Source: Colletes latitarsis
Lineage: Eukaryota > Arthropoda > Insecta > Hymenoptera > Colletidae
Length of the DNA stretch: 64,000 nucleotides
NCBI RefSeq assembly: GCF_051014445.1
Contig: NC_135147.1
Location: forward strand, 28,238,479-28,302,478
Reading direction: 5' to 3'
Shown here: positions 1-12,000 of the stretch, one piece after another
Position numbering within the stretch: position 1 is the first letter of the stretch
How the letters are laid out: every line of letters starts with the position of its first letter
The notes under the pieces: model-generated
Database searches by the model: none
What the model saw: the letters and a program-made list of their open reading frames with translations, nothing else
What the model was told of the DNA's origin: nothing
Program-made: the position numbers and the translations under genes

Positions 1-35
1 ATTTTGTTGGTTTGATCTGCGTGCAGAAACCTGGG
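1..35 (+). other. Possible 3' end of an exon cut by the window edge
   Basis: The first 35 bases end in CTGGG followed by GTAAGT, a strong splice donor, so they may be the end of an exon. It could be a 5' leader exon of the RBM34-like gene, because a plausible acceptor (pyrimidine-rich, ending AATAG) lies at about 255, just before its ATG. It could equally belong to another gene whose other exons are off the left edge. Two of the three frames are open, so coding capacity cannot be decided. Confidence 0.3.
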
Positions 36-297
36 GTAAGTAATTTCTTCATTTACGGGGAATCCGAGTTTGTAAAATTAAAATTGATCGAAAAGTAATA
101 TTTTGTAATTTCTCATCGTAATTTAACTTCGGTTTACGCGCTATGTTGCATATCGCACGTGGAATATTAACCTTGTGATATCGCTAAATTTGAATTTTGT
201 ACATCCTTGAAAGTAACATATTTTCGGAGCGTTAATTATTTTTATCTTATAATAGAATAACATATCTATAAAGTGATAAACAAAATTACGAAGAAAG

Positions 298-2374
298 ATG
301 GTTAAAACGGTATCAGAAGAGAAGAAAGATGCAATGTCTAAGGACGTTCTACGTACACCTAAAGACGGATTTATACAAAAGAAAAAGAATCAAAAGTTTA
401 AACAAACCCCAACGGGCAAAGTTAATTTGATTAATGGATCAAAAGCATCAAACAATAGTAGTACAAAGCAGCAACTTTTGGAGAAAAAGAGTGTTACTCC
501 TCAAAAGGCAACAGAAAAGAACAAAGACCTGAAAAAGAAAGATTCCCCCAAAAATGCTAGAAAACAACAGCAATCTAAAAAGGAATCAAGTAAAAAAGAT
601 TTGGTAGAAACTGAAGAAGACGAGTCTGAGTCAGACGAGGACATTAACGAAGGAATTGTATTACAAGAACAAAGTTTTACACAAGAGAGTGGGGACAGTG
701 AAGATGAAGAGTCTGATGAAGATGAGAATGAAGAGGAGAAGAGTCTACCAAATATTCTTGGAACCAGTTTAGCAGATGATTCTGATGAAGATGACGAAGA
801 TTACAAAGAAGGTGAGGAAGAAGATGATAAAGAGATGAAGGCAAAGAAAGGAGTGAAAATGTTTAAAGGATTGAAGGCAAACAACGTTGAAAACAATGAT
901 GACAGTGAAGAGGAAGAGGATGAGGATGAGGATGATATGAATATTGATGATGATAGTGAAGAAGAAAGTGATAGTGTTGAAGAAGATGAAGATGATGATG
1001 ATGATGATGATGAAGAATCAGAAGATGAGGAAGAAGGTGATGAATCTGCTCTTGGTTTAAAAGCTCTCTTAGGTAACAGTCTTGCAGATGATGATGAAGA
1101 TGAAGATTTTGTTGAACCAGGGGAAAATGACGATGATAGTAGCGAGGAAGAAGATGATGAGGAGGAAGAGGAAGATGAAACAAATAATAGTATGTCTGAA
1201 AGTCCTGAGCAAAGTAAAAACCATGAAGAAAATTTAGAAGACTCTTTAGAAGAACTAAAAGTGGATAAAAACACTATTTTTGTTGGTAATCTTCCAAAAG
1301 AAGTAACAAGAAACCAGTTGAAGAAACAATTTAAGAAATTTGGCAATATTGATACTATACGTTTAAGAGGAGTAGTAGCAAAATCTATAAATGTACCTAA
1401 AAAAGTTGCTGCTATTACTAAAGATGTACACCCTAAATTAAAATCAATTTATGCATATATTAAATTTCATGTTGAAGAATCTGCTAAAGCAGCACTATCT
1501 ATGAATGGAGAATTATTTATGGGAAATCATATAAGAGTAGATACAACTTATAAATCAGAAGAATCACCTAATAAAAAAAAATGTGTATTTGTAGGAAATT
1601 TACATTTTAGTAAGTATCATATCTTGTATCTAGTTAAATAAGTAAAAATAATATATGTATAGTATGAATTAGCTCTAAAACATATTATAATTCTCAGACA
1701 CAGACGATGAAACATTTAGAAAGCATTTTGAAGATTGTGGTGAACTAGAGTCTGTGCGTGTAATCAGGGATAATAGGAGTGGAATAGGCAAGGGATTTGG
1801 ATATATTAATTTCAAAAATGAAGATGCTGTTGCATTAGCATTAGAATTAGATGGTACAAAAATTTTGAATCGTGAAATTAGAGTAAAAAAGTTTATGGAT
1901 CAAAATGAAAGAGGCAAAGATAGACGTGGAAAAAGATCGCTTTCTGCAGATAGTAAAAACAAATCTTCATTTAAAAAACAAAAATACAATGCAAAAACGG
2001 TACGTAATACAGTAAGTATTTATTAACTTTAACGCCTTGCATTATTTTCACGAGTTTGACTCGTAATCGACTTTTCGAGTCGAACTCGTAAATATCGATT
2101 ATCTCGTACTCAGTCGTAATATATCGTGCTTCAAATTTAAATATGAGATAAATTTTAAATCTTTATGGATTTCTTTTAGACGCGCAAAGGCAATGCTGCG
2201 AGCGGAGGGAATGAAAAGAAATTTAGTGGAAATCAAACCAGTCCACAACAATCAAAGACATTTCAAGGACAAAAAGCTGATGAAAAGAAGAAGAGGTCAC
2301 CAAATAAATTAGATAAAAAGAAGAAAATTTTGGCAGAAAAATTGGCAGCCAAACCTAAGAAACCATCAAATTGA
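298..2374 (+). CDS. RBM34: RNA-binding protein 34 (RBM34/Nop12-like), three coding exons
   Basis: Exons are 298-1609, 1698-1999 (or -2011) and 2180-2374, giving about 602 residues. The introns are GT-AG; the first donor is GTAAGT at 1610. The N-terminal 320 residues are Lys-rich and then very acidic (runs of Asp, Glu and Ser between residues about 105 and 300), typical of nucleolar proteins. RRM1 (about residues 326-418) has RNP2 IFVGNL and RNP1-like IYAYIKF, with the long insertion between them that marks RBM34. RRM2 starts with CVFVGNL at the end of exon 1 and continues in exon 2 with DETFRKHFEDCGELESVRV and KGFGYINF. The C-terminus is Lys-rich. By family the protein acts in nucleolar pre-60S ribosome assembly (yeast Nop12). 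The ATG at 298 is the first in the frame and lies in an A-rich context. The exon 2 donor is ambiguous, since two sites 12 nt apart both keep the frame. Identity is well supported by domain order and by the RRM sequences. Confidence 0.9.
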
Positions 2375-2615
2375 ATGGAACAGACAAAAAATGTATTCCT
2401 AACTTAAGGCATTTTATTATTTTAATTTTAATCTGTTTGTTTAATTTATGTAACAGTGATAAAACATAACAGTTTATTCTGATAGATTTAAGAAAAAAAA
2501 AATGTAAACAAATGATTTAAATGGGTGATATAATGGAACATTTATAACATTTGTGACAATTTGTATTTTTTTTAAGTGCAAGCTGTGGAAATGGAGAAGT
2601 AAGTATCCAATATCT

Positions 2616-2621
2616 AATAAA
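2616..2621 (+). terminator. Poly(A) signal of the RBM34-like gene
   Basis: An AATAAA hexamer lies 242 bp after the RBM34 stop codon and only 10 bp before the stop codon of the convergent CDPF1 gene. The two 3' ends must therefore touch or overlap. Confidence 0.55.
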
Positions 2622-2630
2622 ATACTATTT

Positions 2631-3038
2631 TTATGAATCAATATTTTTTATTAAATTCTTTATTCTTGGATGCATTTGAGTTGGCAAGTTGTGTATATTG
2701 GTTTTTGCACATTTTAAACAAATTCGTTTTCCGAAATATATACTACATCCTAGGCACACAGGTTTATTACAAAAATTACAATCACTACCAAGCACTAAAA
2801 CTTCTCCCTTGTTCGGCAAACTGAAAGGATCTTTCATAATGTAACATTCTTCTAAATAAGTTATTTGTCGCGCAAACGGAGGTTTGACACCTTTGAAATC
2901 AAAGCGTTCTTGTAACGAGCAATAGGTACACGTAAATACTCCGGCTGTGATTTCCTTAGATTCTCGAATCGTTGTAATTGTACCACGCTTATGTTCAATA
3001 CCAGATTGACCCATGGATGTACTAGCAATAGGTTCCAT
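2631..3038 (-). CDS. CDPF1: Cysteine-rich DPF motif domain protein (CDPF1)
   Basis: The frame encodes 135 residues. From about residue 33 it shows the CDPF1 domain: GVFTCTYC, then KPPFAR, then the name-giving YIMKDPF, then a cysteine cluster (CNFCNKPVCLGCSIYFGKRI followed by CLKC) that probably binds zinc. The order and spacing match animal CDPF1, whose cellular role is not established. The start was set at the ATG at 3038, since the longer open frame has no ATG upstream. A pyrimidine-rich stretch ending in TAG directly precedes GATGG, so the ATG may open a spliced exon with a leader upstream. The gene lies just downstream of IBA57 on the same strand, with 132 bp between the two coding regions, and converges on RBM34. 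Length is close to the vertebrate protein. Confidence 0.88.
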   Translation of the reverse strand: MEPIASTSMGQSGIEHKRGTITTIRESKEITAGVFTCTYCSLQERFDFKGVKPPFARQITYLEECYIMKDPFSLPNKGEVLVLGSDCNFCNKPVCLGCSIYFGKRICLKCAKTNIHNLPTQMHPRIKNLIKNIDS

Positions 3039-3170
3039 CCTACAAATTAACAAGGACAGGAAATACTCTGTAATTTCTTCGAATAACAAATTTATTTTAC
3101 AATTACATATTACAATTTTCTGTTTAAAAACAGAACTCTATATAAACTAAAACCGTCTCGTTTATATACA

Positions 3171-4271
3171 TTATTTCTTATCAGCAGAAGCACTTTGTTG
3201 TTGCAATTCTTGTGGCCACCATAGAGGCTTTGATACGATTATTTTATTATCAGATATAGTAAGAGATTTAGCTTTGAGGGTTTCAGTGATTCGCATTAAA
3301 GCCAATCCATATTCTTTTTCATTTCCTCTAAATTTACCTATTATATTACCGCACTCGTCGATAATTTTTTCATCGTATGAAAAAGATTTGGAAGGAAGCT
3401 CTTCGAATAATAATGGCATTAAACGTTTTCTTACAACACCAGTGTGATAAGTACGTGCTGTAAGTTCTTGACCGATATAACAACCCTTATGAAAACTAAC
3501 TCCATGTAAATAATCACAATTAACTTCTAAAGGCAAGGGCTTCCCTGGTGGCAAATCCTCAATACCTTCAGGTATTCCAAGTTTGTAAAGGAATGCTTTA
3601 TAATTCAATGTATCATTAGAATTGAGCATATCAGAATTCAAATGCTTTTGTATTTCATTTTTTTCAATGTTTGATTCTGCTAAGATTCTAATGCCTAAAT
3701 TTGGAAGTCTAGGATCTTCGTATATCATTATATTGTCTATCATTTTACTTGATTTATTATTGAGAGTACCACATGGGAATATTAAACCTTCAAGCTTTTG
3801 TCTATTATTATCAACATCTGTATTACTTGAATATTGAGTAATATCGAATAATGCCCAAACATTAATGCTATCTCCTAGATTATCTATATCTACCTTTCTT
3901 CTAACACGATACATTTTTAAATGTTTTTGCAACGAATCTACAGCACGCGAATCACATTCAATATAATACGCGTCGTCTTTCTGATTTTTATACACGATGA
4001 CATCGTACAACACTCTGCCCCTAATATTTAGAAAAAGCGCATACAAATTGGCTGCTCCTTCTTCAAAGTGCTTCATATCATTTGTAATCAATCCTTGAAG
4101 GAAATCTGAAGCTTCTCTCCCTCTAACTCGCAATAAATTCCTAGTTTTTAGATGCTCTAACACTTTAGCCGACGGTTGCAAAGAATCGTATCTAACGAAC
4201 TGTTTTTGAATTTTTCCAAGTTTATCCAATTTGTAGAACGGTAAAACAAAGTTTCTAAGGTGGACAATCAT
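3171..4271 (-). CDS. IBA57: IBA57 homologue, mitochondrial iron-sulfur cluster assembly factor
   Basis: A single exon encodes 366 residues. The protein is a member of the GcvT/YgfZ folate-binding family. The family signature is seen as KGCYIGQE at residues 262-269, with the conserved cysteine at 264, followed by LTARTYHTG and KRLMP. The N-terminal part RNLLRVRGREASDFLQGLIT ND-type segment (about residues 44-66) is the usual start of the domain. The first 30 residues (MIVHLRNFVLPF and following) are basic and hydrophobic, without acidic clusters, consistent with a mitochondrial targeting peptide. By family IBA57 works with ISCA1/ISCA2 in the matrix to make [4Fe-4S] clusters for aconitase, lipoate synthase and complex I. 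The ATG at 4271 is used because the open frame further upstream has no ATG. A reverse AATAAA lies at 3091-3096, about 75 bp after the stop. Length fits the family. Confidence 0.93.
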   Translation of the reverse strand: MIVHLRNFVLPFYKLDKLGKIQKQFVRYDSLQPSAKVLEHLKTRNLLRVRGREASDFLQGLITNDMKHFEEGAANLYALFLNIRGRVLYDVIVYKNQKDDAYYIECDSRAVDSLQKHLKMYRVRRKVDIDNLGDSINVWALFDITQYSSNTDVDNNRQKLEGLIFPCGTLNNKSSKMIDNIMIYEDPRLPNLGIRILAESNIEKNEIQKHLNSDMLNSNDTLNYKAFLYKLGIPEGIEDLPPGKPLPLEVNCDYLHGVSFHKGCYIGQELTARTYHTGVVRKRLMPLLFEELPSKSFSYDEKIIDECGNIIGKFRGNEKEYGLALMRITETLKAKSLTISDNKIIVSKPLWWPQELQQQSASADKK

Positions 4272-5080
4272 TGCACCAAATTTCACCAATATATTTGTAC
4301 AAGTCCGACCTTGGTAAAGAAGAGAAATACACGCAACCAGTATAAAATGAATATAATTTAACCGGTTATAACCTTACATCAGGCTTACTATCGTTATAGA
4401 ATCACAAAATGAATGAAAAACTCAATCTTACGTTTTTATTTGCTCGTATAAGAATATTTCACAGATTCTCTGTCAATGCTTCATGTGAATTTTAGTTGGT
4501 TTCCTTTTTAAAAATTATATTAATATTTCGATTCCTTCACTCATTTATGAAATAGAATTCACAACTTAATTCCAATCGCGAGGGGTGCTAAATTCAAATT
4601 CTAGTGTGAATCGATAACGTTGGAAGTGTCATGGTCAATAAGGAAGAAACCCTTGCTAAAGATCGGTATTACCATTTACGGCAAAATGTTTCTGGAAGAA
4701 TAGTTTCAAGCCTCTACCTCTAGATGTCGACACGATCCTATAGTCGGAAATACAAAAAATAAACTATTATTTTAATTTTGTATATCAAGGAGTATCTTTC
4801 ATTGTACATAATTTAATATATAACGAAAATAAGAAAAAAACGTTAAGTTGTAAATTATTTGTATTAATAATTTCGTGACCTACCGTACGTCTCTCAAATA
4901 ATATATTTAAAATGAAAAAGCCACGATACGGTGACGTGTAACAAGTCAATAATAAGTATAGTTTCAACGAAAATTATCGTAACGAAGGCCTAATATGTGC
5001 GTCATTTTTGATTATAGTTTCGAATAAAATGTGTCCAAGATTGAGTACGAGTAGCATCGGCAGACGCGGAGGGAAAGGAA
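4272..5080. other. Divergent spacer between IBA57 and kindlin
   Basis: About 0.8 kb without a supportable gene. The left part is AT-rich like the IBA57 side; base composition shifts to GC- and CpG-rich at about 5.0 kb. It probably holds the IBA57 promoter and upstream control sequence of kindlin. No clear TATA box or motif was recognised here. Confidence 0.5.
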
Positions 5081-5704
5081 ATCGAGTTGTGTGACGGGTT
5101 GAGTGCAGCGGATCGTGGAGGGGAGTGTTAGACTTCGAAGCACTGATCTCTATATAGCGTTGTTATTGAAGGCTGTTGCAGCGAGCATGGTACTGGCTAA
5201 GAGTGACTTTTCATTTCGATAAATACTCCTTTTTAATTTCTAAATATCTAAATAAATAGTGAGACCGCTTTGGTCAGGAGGTCTTGAAACGTATATTTCG
5301 TCATTCTAATACCCTCTTTATACATCCGTAGGTTGGAAAGTAAAAATGTCTGGACAGTCGAAATTCGAAATCGTATGCCTGTTGATGCAGTCGGATTTCA
5401 GCTGTTTCAAGAGCAAGAATAGAAGATTCGCATACACCTTCTTCGTCGACTTCCCGAAGCTCTTCGTGGCGTTAGTCTCACGGACACGTGGTGCGCGCAT
5501 CAGTGTGAGTAGTGGAGGGGCAAATCCGAGCGAGAACTCGATGGCTACGCTCGATCTACCCAGTCTGCCCGAGAGTGCACGGCCGTCACCAGCCGAGGAA
5601 CCAGCTAAGGTCTCCGGTAGCCGACCGAAGCGCCTCTACATAGTATTCGGAACACGAAATCGTGCGAGTCCCGGTCGAGTCAGCCAGTGTATCGCAAGTG
5701 CGCT
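5081..5704 (+). other. Probable non-coding leader exon of kindlin, with an upstream ORF
   Basis: CpG-rich DNA upstream of the first kindlin coding exon. A TATATA at 5151-5156 could be a core promoter element. An ATG at 5346 in a good context (AAAAATG) opens a frame of 119 codons that runs to a strong donor, GTAAGT at 5705; the in-frame stop lies inside that donor. The phase at this donor (2) does not match kindlin exon 2 (phase 1), so the frame is not an alternative kindlin N-terminus by direct splicing. The predicted peptide resembles no family known to me. I read this as a 5' UTR exon. Transcription start and splicing are inferred. Confidence 0.35.
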
Positions 5705-6017
5705 GTAAGTTATGTTCGAAACCATTCGACGATCGGTCGCGATAAATCCCAAGTGATACCGATACGCGATACGGTTCGTTTTTTTATCGTGAGCGCCGAT
5801 TAATATTGAAAGTGTGTTCTCCGCGGTGTCGTGTGCCGTGGAATCATGATTTCCGCGCCCTAGAACCAGAGGTGTTCAGATACTCGAATATTCGAACCGA
5901 GTCTCGACTCGAATTTCGAGTATCCGAACGCCTCTACTAGAACGGAACATTTCTTCTTCAAGCTTAAGTGTCTGGGACCTGGAAGGTGCATACGCAGCGC
6001 AACAACCGCGTTTCCTC

Positions 6018-6048
<31 letters not shown>

Positions 6049-6077
6049 TTTTTCTTTCGGTCGCTTGATCGGGAAAC
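5705..6077 (+). other. Leader intron or 5' UTR before the kindlin ATG, with poly(T) tract
   Basis: The segment starts at the donor GTAAGT and has several possible acceptors (for example after CCCTAG near 5863 and after TACTAG near 5940). A run of about 26 T at 6022-6047 is followed directly by TTTCTTTCGG and the kindlin ATG at 6078. There is no AG between the T run and the ATG, so the T run should be in the mature leader unless transcription starts after it. Confidence 0.35.
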
Positions 6078-9000
6078 ATGTATTCCGACGGTCACGAGGT
6101 GGACGGCAGCTGGGTGCTGCGTGTCTACGTGACCGATCTTCAAATGGAGAGGAGTTTACGAGTAAAAGGAGATTTGCACATCGGCGGTGTGATGCTACGC
6201 CTGGTCGAGGGACTTGGTGAGTCTTCTGAATGTTTCTGCCTTGCATATTTTACCTTCTCTCCTTTTTTTTTTCGCGCGCTTCCTCGGTTCGTTCTATCCT
6301 TCGCGCGCGAAATTGTCACGTGATATCTCCGAGTGTATTTCACCGTGTCAGATTCGAAGCGGGTGTACCGCGAATCGCGGGTTCGGGCTTTAAAAAATAG
6401 CAAGTAAAACAGCTTGCGAGTCGATCGATGGGGTTCGGTGCGACGAAGCAAGCAACAAGTTGCGGGATTATTAGCGTGTCGCTGGTAGGAACGCGACTGT
6501 TCAGGATATGTCGTCTCCCACCAGCGACGAATGCACGACTGAAGCGTGCACCGGGAGTGGAAAAACTGGACGGGCGAACTAGTTTCGCTATGACGACGGA
6601 CGCACGGAGATGCGGCCAGCGACTCCTTTATATGCTAAAGGGAGCTCCCACAGGCTCGCGGGGTGACGGGGGGGACACGTGAGACCGGCAGCCGATTTCC
6701 TATGGCTCGCCGCACGTAAAACGAACACCGTACTTGCTACTTTGGTCGTAGATAAGCGTAACCGCGCCGGTGTCTGATTCCGCTCGCGAATTGCCACTGG
6801 AGAACGCAACTGGTTCTGTGAATAAATTCCCCCGTCCCTTGGACCATCTCTGGTTAATTTTGTCACAACTGTAACTCGAAAGTTACTTTTCTAAACGCCC
6901 CTGTGCGCGGTCAATACACCGGCTAATTAGCCACGTTAAGAGCAAGATAGTTTCAGCTCCGACGAATTAGCCAATTTCGATCAATTGAGCGGTCGGTAGC
7001 CCACGTATGTACTTGTACGTACGGTCGAATAGACCCGAGGATATCGCAGGTCACGACGTAGCCTCGTTGCAGCTGCCCTAAAAAGATATCGAGCAATTAT
7101 TGTGCAAATTGTCCGTGAAATTCAGTGGTCGACCCGACCTCGATGATAACCGGCTGATTATTGCTGACAGTTTATTTCCGGTCACAAGCGATACACCGGG
7201 GCAAAGTTGACCGACTGGTTTCGTCGACGGTTGCGTAGAGAATTTTCTAAAGTGGAGATGCACCTTTTAAGCGTGTCCAAAATAGACCGCGTCCATCGGT
7301 TTATTTTCAAGGCGTCTTCTATGTACCGCGGTGATTCACACCTACAACGGATATCGGTTTCCCTTTTTTCATCCGTTTGCAGCTTGTTTGTACGAGCTAA
7401 CGTCGGTCGTATAAATTCTTAACGCGCACCGGTCTGCCTTCTATCAGGCATCAGCGTATTTTCGGCGCTATCTCACGAAGACGACAGTTTCGTCTCTCGT
7501 TGGCGCGAGAGAGACCGGTACGAGGGCTTATTTTAACTTGGCGTTTCCTTCGTACGATTTTTCGAGCTCTGGCTTTCTCTGGCTGGTCGTGCCGACCGTG
7601 CTCCGATCCTAAAAGGGCCCTCCGATGCTCCGCCGCCGTCCGATCTTTTATCCCTTCGTTAAATCTCGTCCCTTGCTCTCTAACTAAGTTACGCATCCTC
7701 TTTTTACGTCGACCATAAATCGCGGGGAACTACGATCCCGTGAAATTTTCTTTCGAGACCGGTGAAACCCCTTTCCACGCTTTTCTCGCGCGTAAGAAAT
7801 CTACGTTCTTCGCGGAACGAGAATCGCGATAAAACGTGCGCAGTTTCCGGTACCTATTGTTTTTCGAAAAGATTTCCGGAGACGGTTCGACCACGAAAGA
7901 ACTGCTACCCCGGAACGAACGTGGCAAAAGACTACTTCCGGTGAAAGCGGATTCCAACCATGGTGTTTACTCGTTACTCGCGCGAACAACGAGATAACTC
8001 GTATCTGAAAGATATGCCTCTTCTGTGTGTAATAATGATAATTTCACGCTGGCGTCGATATAAGGTAAATGTACCAATAACTGGCCAGCCAAAGATACCC
8101 AGGGCGGTTTTTGAAATGGCGATTAAATACTATAAATTGGCGAAAATAGTGTTCCTATTGGGACGTTATTCTTCTTCGTATATCTTGGCGTGTTCGATGA
8201 TCTACGCCGATCTTGCTTGCTCACGAAACGGCCAGAGTTTGTGCTTGAATTGGTCGATCGCGTGCACTCTGGTGCCGAAATCGAGATTCGGTGGACAGGG
8301 AGCAGGTAAAGAGAAGTCTCGAACAGAGCAAGAGCTTTTGTTGCGTAGGCCCTTTCTTGCCCTTCCAGCTTGACAGGTTACCGTAGTCGTACAGGTGCAC
8401 GTTCACCGCCTTCGAACACGGTCGTCTCGTAACCGGTGGTAAAACCCTACGTAAATATACCGGGTGTCCCTAGTACCAGTCCTCTTACCTATGCATATTC
8501 TTTTGGTGTAATTTTTCCTGCCTCTGGTCATCGTGATCGCCTAAAATGAACTCCCAACTACTCGAATTGTTTTCCAAAGTCGTGTTCAGCGTCGATACTT
8601 CGACTTGTGACACTAGCCATCACACTGTACGTCAGCAAACTTCCGAAGAAACGTAAACATAAACGTTGAAATTTATATTCCGTCGCCGCATGTTCTTCTA
8701 ACGCGTTTGAAATCTAACCCAGGCGCGAAATATAAGGTGAAGAAAAGCACGTGGCTCTTTGCTCGCATAATTAACGTTCGTCGGCCGAACAGGTGCGTGT
8801 ACGCGGGCAGAGCTAGAGCGCGAAAGAAGTCTAAGACTCCCAAGTACCGTACATCAGTAACTCGATGACAAGACTACATTCTTCTTGCGTTGCTTCTACG
8901 AAATCGATGGAGACCCTACAGCGTTCTCGCGGTAGGAAGTCGATCGTCTCCGCGATACCGAAAATGCACTCTTAATTAACGAATTTTTATTCCTACGACA

Positions 9001-12000
9001 TAACTCCTCTCAGATTAATTAATCTACCCCCAAACCAAGGGACAAAGCTCCAGAATCACTAACCCTCTCAACGTTCTCCGTATGATCGAGAAAGGGTACT
9101 CGAACGATCCAATCTTGACTCACAGCTCTCTTGCATACATATAAGGACGTTTTCTCTTGGGTCTTTTCCATTTGGTCGAGTCTGTAACATTAATTGTCAG
9201 GCGGTTCCTGAGATTTTTACCCAACCTAGTGCGTAGCTTACGAGCGTAGAAAATCGCCGACACGACTAGAAGAAAGGTGACAGGCCCGCAGGTGCCGATG
9301 TTTATAGTCGGTTGCAACACGTATCGTTCTGTAGGAGTCTGGACGACAAGGTAGGAGGAAGAAAAACGCCAGGAGATCCGAGAGGCGAGAGCAAGACCGC
9401 GAGCAATGACGAGTGCTCGCGTGGGCACGCATGGACACCGTCTCGCCCGCGGATTTTTACCTTCTATCCGATCGACGATCGCGTCTTCCACGGAGGCGTA
9501 AAGTCTCCGTGAACGGTGACTTTACACGAGAAAGAGCGAGAGAGAGAGAGAGAGAGCCACTTAACTCGAATTATCTGCTCGGCTTACGTGTACGAGCTCG
9601 GATTACGCTTCGTAATTTTATATTCCGGCTACCTAGCACGGATCAGCGTTCGGAGCACGGCTTTGTTACGAAATTGCGTCTGTCCCCTGTCGGAGAAAAT
9701 GCACGCCATCCTGAACCGCAGAACCTCCAATTAAATTTAACGTTCGCGCGAACCGATCACCTTCTCGCAAAGATCAGAGGTTGAAGTTTGCACACGACTC
9801 CGGTTGGAATTCTTCTCTGCTCGTTACCGAAACGTTGCGCAATCCTCTTTAATCGGTACGCGCTGATTTCTGTTCTCATCGTGTCGACTTCGACTACGCG
9901 GATGAAAGGACGAAACGTTTGGATGATATTACGATCGGACGAGTTTCGTTGAGGCTGTTCCTTGGCCGAATTCTCTGGTGCTCGCGGCCTCGTCCTCGAT
10001 ACCGGTCATTTCTCTCTTCTCGCTCGCGGTTACCAGGTGCAGAAGAATCGAAGGCACTTATTGTAGTGCACCCGGGGACCGTTTCGCCATTTGGAGGCAA
10101 GGTCGGCGTTACGGTACTCGGACGAGGCGTGCGAGGTTCTTTTACCTTGGAAAGCCTTCCTTCGCACGATCGACCAGCCACCTTCGTGCCGTTAACACGA
10201 CGCCGACGATTATTGCCGTATATCACTCTTGATCGATCATCCTACACCGCTATCTTATACGTGTATCTGGAACCAGGTTACCGCCTCGTTATCCCAGTAT
10301 CCTGAATACCGTACAATCAGCGGTTACGCCAGTGTCGAAATCATCGCGTATAGAATGTTAATTAGTCCTTCGATGTGCCGGTGCTTCATTTTCTAACGCC
10401 AGGGCTCGCTTAAAATAGACATTTCTTTCGACCGACCCTCCCCAACGAAACGACACAGGACCCTTCGTCCAATCCATTTACTCCCAAATTATTCTCGAAC
10501 CATATCGTTCTTCTCATGCCCAACGGAATGTTTTCCAAAGGAAATTAACACAATCCGCGCTTGTTAAACCAGCGATTTCCAACAATTCTTCGCCAATGTT
10601 TGATATTCCAACTTCGGAGCAATTTTCATATTTTTTTGAGAGCGGTGATACGATATCTACGTATTATCTAATATATTTGTTTTCAGATAGACATATCCGA
10701 CGATGGCAATAAAGGATATGGATACCCTGCATATTTTCTACGACGTCTCCCCGATAAGATATTATCGCGCGTACTTGCGAGGATTACGATAGTAATCCAC
10801 GCGTAGCTACGTGCAAACACAAGTTTCGATCCATAAGAGATACAGTAAAATTGAAATCAACGAGACGTAACGTCTAACTCGACCATCTGGCACTGCACTT
10901 TTCTTCCATTTCACTATCGTATCTGTAGTCACCGAGTTTCACCAGTCGCGTTGCTGAGATATTTCTTAACCGCGGCACGTCCCCGAGCAAAGTTTAATCT
11001 ATTGGGTCACTACTGTGTGCTGTATCCGCGTCTCTGAAACGTGTCCTCGCAAAAATAACCCTCGCAGCTTATCGTTCTCGCTTGTTCGACTTGCAGTATC
11101 TCCTAACAGCGTCCAAGGTATCGCTTTGATCTCCGCGACGAGACTTGCCTCGAGGCATGTCTCGCGACAAGCGATGGGTTCGAGATCGTTTGGAATAATT
11201 TTGCACGACTCGTGGAGAACCGATTCCGCGCGGCAAGTCTCGTCGCGTAGAGTCCCCTTAAGGGAGCGCGAAGGATTCGTCGAAGCTCAGGGGGTCACGA
11301 TAATCCTATTTGCCCAGGATATGGGATTCGTGGCGATACTCCCGGGGCAAAATCTAGTCCTTTCTTAGAAGGAACTTAAGAAGATTAGCCACCACTCTCG
11401 TTCCACGCGGAATTATAGGTTGCACCGGTGAAATCATGCGCCTCCGGAGCGACTAATTCCCAATTTAAATGCGTATCGAGATCGTACGGATATCGTAAAC
11501 GCGTTCTCGCGAGAGTATCTTCGACTGCATCTAGGTTCCCGACGCGATAGCCCTTCGATTTAGCCTCGATGTTGTCGCGAACGTGTACGATTATCCAGTG
11601 GTCGCAGGAAGAGAATGATAATTGCCTCCGAACATTATCGATCATCTTCCAATCGTTAAGTAGGTGTGCTAATAAGTTACAAGCCTCAGTACACGATACC
11701 TGCCAGCAATAAGTCCCTCCCGTTGCCGATAATCATCGGTCGCGCTAATTGAGAAGCGTTTACGGACAATTTGTACAACTTGTTCCACCTGGTTGACAGT
11801 GGAGCAGAAGTCGCGCGAGTTTTTCATCTTCCTAGTCGAAATCTCCATCTGTAAATCTTTCCATCCATTCTCGAATGGCTACTAATGAAAGTTAGCCGTT
11901 GTTTCGGTCGAGCTCGAGCCTACAAAAGCGTGACCCTGACTCAAAGTATATTATTTTACGCTCGACGAATGCGTAAAGAGCTTAGGAACGACGCCACTCG

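Noticed and set aside
801..1346. Ser-rich 181-codon open frame on the minus strand
   Set aside because: It is the antisense of the Asp/Glu-rich GAT/GAA codons of the RBM34 acidic region.
4272..4289. Longer N-terminus of IBA57
   Set aside because: The extended frame starts with TTG; the first ATG is at 4271.
8455..8490. ACCGGGTGTCCC resembling a transposon tip
   Set aside because: No matching inverted end was found downstream, so an element cannot be delimited.
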